Below are positions 47,340 to 55,199 of a stretch of 64,000 bases of DNA, in pieces. The translations under genes and the position numbers were made by a program. Under the pieces are notes generated by a model, which saw only the letters and a list, made by a program, of their open reading frames with translations, did no database searches and was not told the origin of the DNA. Numbering within the stretch: position 1 is the stretch's first letter; every line of letters begins with the position of its first letter. The stretch is from Rosettibacter firmus (lineage in GTDB: Bacteria; Bacteroidota; Ignavibacteria; Ignavibacteriales; Melioribacteraceae): the NCBI RefSeq assembly GCF_036860695.1, contig NZ_JAYKGJ010000003.1:286750-350749 (forward strand). The letters run 5' to 3'.

Positions 47340-49436
47340 TTATACAGGTATTTTAACAATAAAGTTAGTACCCTTATTTATTTCACTTTCTACTTCAATT
47401 GTTCCATTTAATAAATCAACATATTTTTTCACAATTGTGAGTCCCAATCCTGTCCCCTGATATTCTCTTGTATAACCTTCGCTAACCTGCCTAAACTCAT
47501 CAAATATGATTGAGAGTTTTTCTTTAGGTATTCCAATTCCAGTATCTTTAACTTTTAAGATCAAGCATTCATCTTTTATTTCGGCAATTATTTCAACAAA
47601 GCCTTCTTTAGTAAATTTAATTGCATTGTTAACAAGATTATACAATATACCCACTAATATTCTTTCATCTGTGTTTATAACTTCATTGTCAACATTAAAA
47701 GATTTTATAAGCTTTAAATTCTTCGTCTCAGCAGAAGGTAAGAAATTCCCATAAACTTCTTCCAGAATATCTCTAATGTTTATTGGAACAATATTAACTT
47801 CTGTTTGATCAAACTCAAGTTTTGTAATTGTTAAAATATTTGTAAGAGTTTCCAGCATTCGTTTTGAACTACGCAATATACCATCAGCCATTTCTTTAAT
47901 ACTTGTATCAGAAGTTGTTTCTTTTATTAAATCTGCATAACCCATTAAGCCCATAAATGGTGTGCGTAATTCATGGCTCATATAAGCAAAAAATTGTGAT
48001 TTCAATTTATTAACTTCTTCTGCTTTTTCTTTAGCCTCTATCAATTCTTTAATCATGGTTTTCTTTTCGGTTATGTCTTCCAATAAACCTATTAAATTTG
48101 TAACCATATTATCGTTCACTATGGGAGCTATTATTAAAGAGCACCAGAATAAACTTCCATCTTTTCTTTTATTCAATATTTCCCCTTTCCATATTTCCCC
48201 TCTCAAAATAGTATCCCACATATTTTTATAAAACTCGTTATCATGAAATCCAGATTTCAAAATATTTGGCTTTCTGTTAATTGCATCTTCATAAGTATAG
48301 CCAGTCATATTAGTAAATTGGGGATTAACAAATTCTATTTTACCTGATACATCTGTAATAATTATACTAATTGGATTTTGTTTAACTGCATTCGATAATT
48401 TCAGAAGTTCTTTTTCTACCATTTTTCGCTTATTAATTTCGTCTATTATTAATTGTTTTTGTTTAATAAACTCAATTAATGCTTTTGACAATAATCTAAA
48501 TTCTGTAGAATATTTTGATGCTGCACTTAATTTTTCTACATCATCGTTTAGAATACTTTTTGTAATCTCCCGTAAAGGTTTTAAAACCCATATAATTAAA
48601 AAAGAAGTAACAACAAAAATAATTATTATGCCGATAACACTAACATATTTAAATTGATTGATATATGATTGCCTTGTTAATTTTATTCCTTTATTAACAT
48701 AGTACATATAAAGGTAAGAAATCACAACATTATTATAATCTCTTAAAGGAACATAACTCCTGATAATTTCTGGAATTGTTGATTTAATTCTTTTTAGCTT
48801 ATTATATTCATCAACCGAAATAATATTAACACTCGAAGCTGTAACCGAATTTATTCTATCTATGAATTCATTTCCAAGTTCTCTTGCAGCTAAGAAATAA
48901 CCATTTGGTTTACCCTTTCTTTCCAGATCATCACTATGCTGTATTGGTGCTCCGCTTATTTCATAAACTTTATTTCCAATACTTTGAAAAAAATGTGGAA
49001 ATTTATTATTCGTGAAAATTTTAATAACAGTATCTTTTGGCAAAAAGAATTTAAAATTTCTCTGATTAGTTTCAACATCATAAGAATAGAATTGATTGAA
49101 TTTATCATCAAACACCCAGGCAAGTTTAGCATGAAATTGTGGAAGTACAGCATCTATGTTAACTTCTGCCCAAACTCTATCGTGTGTTTTAACAAAATCC
49201 ACCATTTCATCCCAGTATGTATAATCATAAACAAAAGACAACAATGTTTGACTCATCATCGAAAAGCTATTGTTTAAGATAATGTATGACCTTTTGGTTT
49301 CTTCGGATGATAATCTATCTAAGTGTAATTTATACCTCGAGTTCACAAAATATAAAACCAGTACATATATTATTACTAATAATGAAACGAGAAGTATAAT
49401 TTTGGTAAGAAGTCTTTTTAACATACTATAACTCAA
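47340..49436 (-). CDS. CHASE4/PAS hybrid-free sensor histidine kinase
   Basis: 698 residues. N-terminal TM near 10-30, then a periplasmic CHASE4-like domain (SFVYDYTYWDEMVDFV), a second TM near 260-283, a HAMP-like stretch, a PAS domain with PAC (ITDVSGKIEFVNPQFTNMTGY...DGSLFWCSLIIAPI), HisKA with the phosphoacceptor in FFAYMSHELRTPFMGLMGY, and the ATPase boxes NLVNNAIKF, DTGIGIPKE and GTGLGLTIVK. No receiver domain is attached and no regulator gene is adjacent. Its start overlaps the end of the upstream outer-membrane protein gene by 11 bp. Confidence 0.92.
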   Translation of the reverse strand: MSYSMLKRLLTKIILLVSLLVIIYVLVLYFVNSRYKLHLDRLSSEETKRSYIILNNSFSMMSQTLLSFVYDYTYWDEMVDFVKTHDRVWAEVNIDAVLPQFHAKLAWVFDDKFNQFYSYDVETNQRNFKFFLPKDTVIKIFTNNKFPHFFQSIGNKVYEISGAPIQHSDDLERKGKPNGYFLAARELGNEFIDRINSVTASSVNIISVDEYNKLKRIKSTIPEIIRSYVPLRDYNNVVISYLYMYYVNKGIKLTRQSYINQFKYVSVIGIIIIFVVTSFLIIWVLKPLREITKSILNDDVEKLSAASKYSTEFRLLSKALIEFIKQKQLIIDEINKRKMVEKELLKLSNAVKQNPISIIITDVSGKIEFVNPQFTNMTGYTYEDAINRKPNILKSGFHDNEFYKNMWDTILRGEIWKGEILNKRKDGSLFWCSLIIAPIVNDNMVTNLIGLLEDITEKKTMIKELIEAKEKAEEVNKLKSQFFAYMSHELRTPFMGLMGYADLIKETTSDTSIKEMADGILRSSKRMLETLTNILTITKLEFDQTEVNIVPINIRDILEEVYGNFLPSAETKNLKLIKSFNVDNEVINTDERILVGILYNLVNNAIKFTKEGFVEIIAEIKDECLILKVKDTGIGIPKEKLSIIFDEFRQVSEGYTREYQGTGLGLTIVKKYVDLLNGTIEVESEINKGTNFIVKIPV

Positions 49437-50202
49437 ATTGCACTTTTATACCTGAGTTGATCAGGTTTTCTTTATATAAGCTTCTTAGTTTATGATCGCT
49501 TTCAAGATAATAATCTATAAATGGAACAACACTAAAATTTTCTGATATATGATAAAGAATTTCTAAATATAACTGGAAATGGCTAATATTTAAATCTTTG
49601 CTAATCTCAAAATTTGTATCGAAAAATTTTTTATTTCCCCAAATTATTCCAGCAGTAGATTTAATTTGTAAATAATTATTTAATTCCTTAAAAAATTCTA
49701 ACAAATGAGCTCCATAAGATATCCCTTTATAATTTAGAACATCAGCATATATTTCATTTTTTATAGTCAGATAATCATTAATTTTATAATCGAGAGATAG
49801 AGATAACTCCATAGTAGAGGGTGTAAATTCTTCATAAAGGTATTTATAATAATTTAATTTAGGTTGAATAGAAATATTTTCGGTAAGAGAAAAATCATAG
49901 TAAAGATAGATATCAAACTCATGATTTCGAGTGGAATCAAATGAGCTTTTATCATTGACAACATAATTTCCCCAAAATTCTATTGTGAAATTATCATATG
50001 AAAACCACAAATCTGGTTGCATAACAAATCCATTATCTAAAGGTAAACCATGCCAGAGATATTTAGTTTGGGATGCTATTTCGAATCCAAATGCAAGTTC
50101 AGGATTATTTATTAAATCATCATTCTGACTATAAAGTTTTTTATTTAATAAGATAAAAAATATTATAGTAATATAAAGTAATTGTTTCCATAATTTTTTC
50201 AT
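49426..50202 (-). CDS. TorF-like outer-membrane beta-barrel protein
   Basis: 258 residues with a signal peptide (to about residue 25). The mature part begins FGFEIASQTKYLWHGLPLDNG, then runs as amphipathic strands ending INSGIKVQFEL, with a terminal aromatic or hydrophobic residue typical of barrels. The opening resembles the TorF family (SxxxxRG start after export). Its role is unknown. The 11-bp overlap with the CHASE4 kinase gene suggests that the two belong together, perhaps in sensing something that passes the barrel. Confidence 0.65.
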   Translation of the reverse strand: MKKLWKQLLYITIIFFILLNKKLYSQNDDLINNPELAFGFEIASQTKYLWHGLPLDNGFVMQPDLWFSYDNFTIEFWGNYVVNDKSSFDSTRNHEFDIYLYYDFSLTENISIQPKLNYYKYLYEEFTPSTMELSLSLDYKINDYLTIKNEIYADVLNYKGISYGAHLLEFFKELNNYLQIKSTAGIIWGNKKFFDTNFEISKDLNISHFQLYLEILYHISENFSVVPFIDYYLESDHKLRSLYKENLINSGIKVQFEL

Positions 50203-50373
50203 ACATTAACCAGATTACAAACCAAATTGGTTTTATAATAATATTATTATAAAGCATAACAGCATATATATTATCGCAATATATTATTATTTTTTAACAC
50301 TAAAAATGAAGTAACTCACATTAATAGTATTGTCAATATCTGTAATTAAATTTTTGATTATAATTCTTGCAGT

Positions 50374-50640
50374 ATGCTCAATCTTAAAAGAGTTCGATAC
50401 CTTAAAGATGGAATAACAAAAAGCGGTCCTGTAATTTACTGGATGCAAAGAGATCAAAGAGTAAATGATAACTGGGCTTTAATTTATGCCTACTCCAAAG
50501 CTCTCGAAAATGATGTACCATTAATTGTTACATTCAATTTAGTTCCATCTTTCTTAGGAGCAACAATACGTCAATATTCTTTTATGATAGAAGGCTTAAA
50601 AAAAGTTATTATTCTATTGACAGAGCTAAACACTCATTAA
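50374..50640 (+). pseudogene. Fragment of a class II photolyase (N-terminal 78 residues only)
   Basis: The 88-residue frame matches the first 78 residues of the photolyase encoded at 55200, then diverges (VIILLTELNTH) and stops. The intact enzyme needs about 450 residues, so this cannot be an active photolyase. Bases 50419-50608 are nearly identical to 55245-55434 with two differences, but the first 15 codons differ clearly, which means this was a separate photolyase gene or a copy whose 5' end has drifted. The fragment marks the left end of the heme-uptake-like islet. Confidence 0.85.
50419..50608 (+). repeat. 190-bp direct repeat, left copy
   Basis: Same sequence as 55245-55434 with base differences only at 50535 and 50545. 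Distance between copies is 4,826 bp. The similarity starts at AAAAGCGG and ends at GTTA, sharply on both sides. Confidence 0.95.
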
Positions 50641-50860
50641 TGTTTGATCAGCTTACAAGATAGGGTTATTATTTATTGTTGAAAAAAATTATATTGCAAA
50701 TAAATCGATATTTTGAATATTCCTACTTAGATTAAAAATTTTGTGGAAAGTTTATAGTCTAATAATTTATGTATATTTTTTAATCTTAGCATAAAAATAC
50801 TTGTAATAATTAAAAAATAACCTAATATATTGGAGCCAGAAAATACTGGCTCCTAAAATT
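50641..50860. terminator. Intergenic region with terminator-like hairpin for the islet operon
   Basis: Bases 50832-50853 form a perfect 8-bp stem (GGAGCCAG with CTGGCTCC, six-base loop) directly beyond the stop of the CbiX-like gene. On the minus strand the hairpin is followed by AT-rich sequence but no compact T run, so termination is likely but not certain. The rest of this gap shows no gene. Confidence 0.6.
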
Positions 50861-51427
50861 TTATTTAACTATAAAATTCAACAAGTGTGAATAGATAAAA
50901 TCAGCAATAGCTTCTTTAGAGTAAGGCCATGCATACACAATTTTAACGTCAGGGTGTTCTTCTTGAAATAATTCAATAGTTGCAGGGATATCCTTTTCTG
51001 AATGTCCACCACCAGGGGTGAACATTATACTCGTTACTATGATTAAATCAGGCTTTTTAGACAAAGCTTCTTCAAGTGCTTCTCTTACTGAAGGAGCACA
51101 CATCTCATTAAATGCATAATGAACAGAATGAAATTCTTTAAATTTATTTTTGAATATCTCAATAATTTTTACAAAGCCTGCCCAATACGGATCATTTTTT
51201 TCATTTCGGGGCCATCTACGTAATTCATTTTCTATTTCATCTGCTTCAAGAGTGTGGTTATCGTGTAATTTAAAATATTCATTCAATTTTGGAAAATCAT
51301 TAGCTGGAGCACCATGCCCAACAATTATTACTGAAACTCTTTTAATATCTTTAACCATACCCAAAATATTTGAATAAAAAAAAATACCTATTATTAAATA
51401 GTAAACTAGTATATTGTTATTTTTCAT
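50861..51427 (-). CDS. Exported CbiX-like chelatase (sirohydrochlorin chelatase family)
   Basis: 188 residues. A hydrophobic N-terminus (VYYLIIGIFFYSNILG) suggests a signal peptide or anchor. The chelatase motifs are intact: VGHGAPAND with His38 and MFTPGGGHSEKDIP with His142, the two histidines that bind metal in CbiX/SirB. Biosynthetic CbiX is cytosolic, so an exported form next to a HmuY-like lipoprotein and a TonB receptor points to a job on an imported tetrapyrrole, either removing or inserting a metal. It is the last gene of the islet operon. Confidence 0.85.
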   Translation of the reverse strand: MKNNNILVYYLIIGIFFYSNILGMVKDIKRVSVIIVGHGAPANDFPKLNEYFKLHDNHTLEADEIENELRRWPRNEKNDPYWAGFVKIIEIFKNKFKEFHSVHYAFNEMCAPSVREALEEALSKKPDLIIVTSIMFTPGGGHSEKDIPATIELFQEEHPDVKIVYAWPYSKEAIADFIYSHLLNFIVK

Positions 51428-51446
51428 TTTTTACTCCAATTTAATG

Positions 51447-52040
51447 TTAATCAAATTTAGTTGAACCGTTTGGTTGATATACATATCTAAAAGAATAAAA
51501 TTTCGATTTGTCAGAAAGGGTAGGATTAGCAGGTGAACCATAATAATAGCTTATAATTTGAACTTTAGCATATTTACCATTTCCTGTTTTAATTGCAAGT
51601 ACAATTCCTGGTATAGGTGTAATTATATGAGTTTCGGAATTATATAGGTACCATCCATTTCCAGAGCCTGTTGGTATAGCAGGGGAGTTTTCGGCATCAA
51701 CTCGATAACCTTCGGCTGGTAATTCTTTTAAGTCATAAAAGTCTGTATTCTTAAGAAGAATTGCTCCTCCTTTACCAGGTCCGCTTACGCCGCTATTAGT
51801 ATAAATTGTAGTATTTTTAAATGCAATATCCCATTTATCAGACAATGTATCAGCACCAGTTACAATAGTACTATCTGAAAATCGAAAGTAAGTTTTACCG
51901 GGACCTAATGCAGGTATATTTTTAACTTCTACAACTTTAATATCTTGTTGTTTATCGATAGGCTCAGTACTACTTGTTCCATTACAGCCTGCAATTAAAA
52001 TGTTCAAAAAAAGCATAATAGTTAAATGTATTTTTTTCAT
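51447..52040 (-). CDS. HmuY-like tetrapyrrole-binding lipoprotein
   Basis: 197 residues with a lipoprotein signal (ILIAGCNGTSS, cysteine near 19). Motifs SDKWDIAFKNTTIYTNSG, GPGKGGAILL and YSFRYVYQPNGS match the HmuY family, whose members capture heme at the cell surface and give it to the HmuR receptor. The two histidines used by Porphyromonas HmuY are not easy to place here, so the ligand may be another porphyrin or corrinoid. It lies 15 bp after the TonB receptor gene. Confidence 0.82.
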   Translation of the reverse strand: MKKIHLTIMLFLNILIAGCNGTSSTEPIDKQQDIKVVEVKNIPALGPGKTYFRFSDSTIVTGADTLSDKWDIAFKNTTIYTNSGVSGPGKGGAILLKNTDFYDLKELPAEGYRVDAENSPAIPTGSGNGWYLYNSETHIITPIPGIVLAIKTGNGKYAKVQIISYYYGSPANPTLSDKSKFYSFRYVYQPNGSTKFD

Positions 52041-52055
52041 ATCTCCTCCATTTAA

Positions 52056-54338
52056 TTAATAATTTATTGAAATCCCTGCATAAATTATTCTTCCAGGTAG
52101 ATTTAAATTCTGCCCACTAAGTTTTTTATTTAAAATATTCTCTATTCTTAACTGTATAGCAAAATGACTATTAATCACTTTATTAAAAACAAAATTCCAG
52201 AGTGAAAAACCGGGAGCATATTCACTTTTATCATCAAGAATACCATTACCATTTCTGTCATAGTAACCATATTTCCCTTTAACTATACATGTTAATCTTG
52301 CAAACAAACCTAATGTTTCATTTTCATAGTTAAGTTTAATATTACCAGTGTGTTTAGAACGATTAAACAAGCCTCCATAATCTGACTCTGTAATTTTTTT
52401 CAATCGTCCAGAATCAGTTAACTTAAAATAATCACCTGCTCTTATTCTTTCGAGAACTACCTGGTCGATTGCATCAAGAAATTGATATCCAAAGCTTATA
52501 TTAATATTATTAAAAAATTTAATTTTAATTTCAGATTCTATACCTTGAGTATATATTTTATTTAAATTTACATATGTATATACTCCCTGTCCATTTTTTT
52601 TAAGAGCAACTGGTATAGCATCGATCAAATCTCTTATATTGTTTCTGAAAAAATTTAATGATATCAAATAACTACTTGAAGGTTCATATTCTATAGAAAA
52701 ATTTAATGACAAGGAACTTTCTGCATTAAGTTTACTTATATTAGATGGATTAAGTAGAATTTTATCTATCTGTCCTTCATTAATTAGTTTATTTAAGTAA
52801 TTAGAAAATTTAGCAGCACCGAAAACAGAATATCCAACTTGAGGGTTTGTAAAATTCAAATAAAGTTGTTGTAAAGTTGGTGCTTTGAAGCCACTACCAA
52901 TTGATAAATTTAATGTCAAGAAACCACATGGTTTTAAGAGAGTCGTAATTTTTGGACTTAAACGCGAAGAATATTTATTATTATAATCATACCTAAAACC
53001 TCCTACGATATCAATATAGCGGGAAGGAATCCATTCATGCTGAAGAAAAACAAAGCTAGAATTTATTTCGTCTATATCTTTATCTACTCTATCTGCATGT
53101 ACAACCTCTTTAACATAACCAGCACCAAATGAAATCAAATTCTTTCTATCGATAATAAAATTAGCAGAGTACTCACCTTTATAATAATATTGGTCAAATT
53201 GGCTGTACTCGTACGGTTCACCTCCTGTTTGATAACTTAGTAAACTCTCTGTATAATAATTTGTAACATAAAATCTTAGTTGATGTTTGTATAAATTACT
53301 TATTGAGCCTGAATATAATATAGAGAAATTAACATCTCGTAATCTATCTTTAACTTTTAATTTTACTATTTGATTATTTTCTGTTATCTCTGCAAAGTTA
53401 TTTTGATTCTCATTAGAATATCTCATATTAAATCTCACAAAATTTGATTCGTTAAATCGATACTCAAATTTTGGATTAATTAGAAAATTGTGGTATTCGG
53501 GAATAGTTTTCGAAATAGTTTCTGGCACAATATCAAATCCATCACTCCCTCTAATATTTGAAAATAATGCTAATTTAATTTTTTTATTAGATTTGAATAT
53601 ATCTGCATTAATTTGATATGAATCATGAGTCCCTATACGACCAAAGAGTGCAAATCGTTGAGATTCATCGGGGAAAGCAGTAATAAGATTAACTACTCCT
53701 GCAAGAGCTTCACTTCCATAAAGTGATGAAGATGGCCCTTTAACAATTTCAATTTGTTTTAAATTAGCTACATCGAATCGTGATAAATCAATAGTACCGG
53801 CAGTTCTTCCTATCACAGGGTCACCATCTATTAAAATAAGTGTATAATCTGGGTCAAGACCCTGAATCTGTAAGCCACTACCATGATTGTCTATAATACC
53901 AATACCTGTCTGTTCAAATAAAGCTTCCTTCAGACTTAAATAACCACAATTTTTAATCTCTTTCTCACTAATTAACTCTGTCTTAACAGGTGTATCTTTC
54001 AATTTTTTAATGCTTCTTGTCCCTGTCACTACTACAGTTTCAGAAATATAAGATAATTCATTTAAATTAATTATTAAAAAATTTAAAGATGATTCATATT
54101 TAATAGTTTTTGTTTGATAGCCAATACAAGAAATAGAAATTAAATCCCCAGTTTTTAAAGGATAATTAAGCTTAAATATCCCATTTTCATCGGATGTAGT
54201 TCCATAAGGTTTACCTACAACTGTAATATTTGCATTAAAAATTGGTCTGCCATCTTTAGTAACTACTTTTCCTTGAAAATATGTTTGTGCAATTGCCTCA
54301 GTAATTAGAATAAATATTATTAAAATTAATTTTTTCAT
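52056..54338 (-). CDS. TonB-dependent outer-membrane receptor with carboxypeptidase-like N-terminal domain
   Basis: 760 residues. A signal peptide is followed by a regulatory-like beta-sandwich (FQGKVVTKDGRPIFNANITV, TTSDENGIFKLNYP), then the plug (TVVVTGTRSIKKLKDTPVKTE, IQGLDPDYTLILIDGDPV, EIVKGPSSSLYGSEALAGVVNLI) and a barrel that ends ILNKKLSGQNLNLPGRIIYA and GISINY. Plug motifs are those of the BtuB/HmuR group. With the HmuY-like lipoprotein and a chelatase it should import heme or a related tetrapyrrole. Two inverted repeats lie in the 101 bp upstream and a third overlaps the end of the luxR gene. Confidence 0.92.
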   Translation of the reverse strand: MKKLILIIFILITEAIAQTYFQGKVVTKDGRPIFNANITVVGKPYGTTSDENGIFKLNYPLKTGDLISISCIGYQTKTIKYESSLNFLIINLNELSYISETVVVTGTRSIKKLKDTPVKTELISEKEIKNCGYLSLKEALFEQTGIGIIDNHGSGLQIQGLDPDYTLILIDGDPVIGRTAGTIDLSRFDVANLKQIEIVKGPSSSLYGSEALAGVVNLITAFPDESQRFALFGRIGTHDSYQINADIFKSNKKIKLALFSNIRGSDGFDIVPETISKTIPEYHNFLINPKFEYRFNESNFVRFNMRYSNENQNNFAEITENNQIVKLKVKDRLRDVNFSILYSGSISNLYKHQLRFYVTNYYTESLLSYQTGGEPYEYSQFDQYYYKGEYSANFIIDRKNLISFGAGYVKEVVHADRVDKDIDEINSSFVFLQHEWIPSRYIDIVGGFRYDYNNKYSSRLSPKITTLLKPCGFLTLNLSIGSGFKAPTLQQLYLNFTNPQVGYSVFGAAKFSNYLNKLINEGQIDKILLNPSNISKLNAESSLSLNFSIEYEPSSSYLISLNFFRNNIRDLIDAIPVALKKNGQGVYTYVNLNKIYTQGIESEIKIKFFNNINISFGYQFLDAIDQVVLERIRAGDYFKLTDSGRLKKITESDYGGLFNRSKHTGNIKLNYENETLGLFARLTCIVKGKYGYYDRNGNGILDDKSEYAPGFSLWNFVFNKVINSHFAIQLRIENILNKKLSGQNLNLPGRIIYAGISINY

Positions 54339-54348
54339 ATCTTATCCA

Positions 54349-54369
54349 TATTAAGACTAAATCTTAATA
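54349..54369. promoter_or_regulatory. Inverted repeat just upstream of the TonB receptor gene
   Basis: Perfect 8-bp arms TATTAAGA and TCTTAATA around CTAAA, 10 bases from the ATG. The place suits an operator or a translation-blocking hairpin. Nature inferred from symmetry only. Confidence 0.45.
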
Positions 54370-54393
54370 ATAAAACTAACACAACATAATTAT

Positions 54394-54405
54394 AGTATCA
54401 ATACT
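54394..54405. promoter_or_regulatory. Short palindrome AGTATCAATACT upstream of the receptor gene
   Basis: 5-bp arms AGTAT/ATACT with two bases between. It shares the TAGTAT core with the inverted repeat at 54420-54443, which makes a common binding factor plausible. Confidence 0.4.
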
Positions 54406-54419
54406 AATTTTTAGGTAAA

Positions 54420-54443
54420 TTAATACTATTCATTTAGTATTAA
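54420..54443. promoter_or_regulatory. Inverted repeat overlapping the end of the LuxR regulator gene
   Basis: Perfect 9-bp arms TTAATACTA and TAGTATTAA around TTCATT. It overlaps the regulator stop codon and lies about 82 bp upstream of the receptor ATG, so it may be part of the receptor promoter or a weak terminator between the two genes. Confidence 0.45.
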
Positions 54444-55081
54444 TTGTCTTTTATTAAAATTACCAATTCTCTTTTTATACTTTCGATGATAAGCTGTGAT
54501 GTGTTTTTTACATTAAGTTTCCGCATTATATTCCTTCGGTGAGTCATTACAGTAAACTCGCTAATATTAAGTAACCTTGCAATCTCCTTATTACTCATTC
54601 CATCTACGATATAAAAGAGAATTTCATGCTCACGTCGACTTAAATTTTCTGATAACTTTTTCTTTAATATAAAGTCATATATAACTAGCTTTATATCCTT
54701 ACTTAAGTATTTTTCGTTATTATTAATTTTTATTAAAGCTATTTGCAATTCTTCTTTTGTAATATATTTTGAAATATAACCATTTAGCTCCATATCATAA
54801 AGGATTGGTAATTTAATTATATCAGAAGCATCAACTAAAACTATTATTTTAAGTTTCGGAAATTCTTTTTTTATTTCTCGTAATAATTTAATAATATCAT
54901 AACTAATAACAATTTCAACAATAATCATATCTGGTTTTTTAGAACGAATTTTATCAATTAGTGTATTATCATTATTTGGAATGAATTCTATTTTAATTTT
55001 TTCCAATTCTTGCAATACGTAATTTATTGCATAGTAGGTTAGTAAGAATTTACTAACGACAAAAATATATATTGGTTTCAT
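54440..55081 (-). CDS. LuxR/NarL-type regulator with degenerate (pseudo) receiver domain
   Basis: 213 residues. The C-terminal LuxR helix-turn-helix is clear (LSRREHEILFYIVDGMSNKE, then LNISEFTVMTHRRNIM and RKLNVKNTSQLI). The N-terminal part has the length and strand pattern of a receiver, but the acidic pair is missing (YIFVVSKFLL) and the phosphoacceptor place is Glu56 (MIIVEIVIS) instead of Asp. So phosphorylation in the usual way is unlikely; the domain may bind a ligand or mimic a fixed state. It lies just upstream of and in line with the receptor operon, its probable target. Confidence 0.88.
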   Translation of the reverse strand: MKPIYIFVVSKFLLTYYAINYVLQELEKIKIEFIPNNDNTLIDKIRSKKPDMIIVEIVISYDIIKLLREIKKEFPKLKIIVLVDASDIIKLPILYDMELNGYISKYITKEELQIALIKINNNEKYLSKDIKLVIYDFILKKKLSENLSRREHEILFYIVDGMSNKEIARLLNISEFTVMTHRRNIMRKLNVKNTSQLIIESIKRELVILIKDN

Positions 55082-55199
55082 AATTTATTTATTTAGACTA
55101 AATAAAAATAATAATTTGCTTTAAATTTTTCTAATATTTAGATGATTTTCTGTCTATTTAATTTTTTTATCTTTATTTTTCAATCTTACGTGACTAATT
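55082..55199. promoter_or_regulatory. Divergent promoter region between the LuxR regulator and photolyase genes
   Basis: 118 bp, AT-rich. A palindrome ATTTAG-A-CTAAAT lies at 55088-55100, close to the regulator start. No clear promoter boxes can be named. Confidence 0.35.

Noticed and set aside
48936..49277. 113-residue frame antisense to the CHASE4 kinase gene
   Set aside because: Lies wholly within a well-supported gene on the other strand.
50232..50253. Perfect 22-bp palindrome of A and T only
   Set aside because: In such AT-rich intergenic sequence a palindrome with no G or C is weak evidence for a site.
50374..50640. Fragment considered as a real small gene
   Set aside because: It covers only part of a photolyase antenna domain and then loses similarity; best seen as a remnant.
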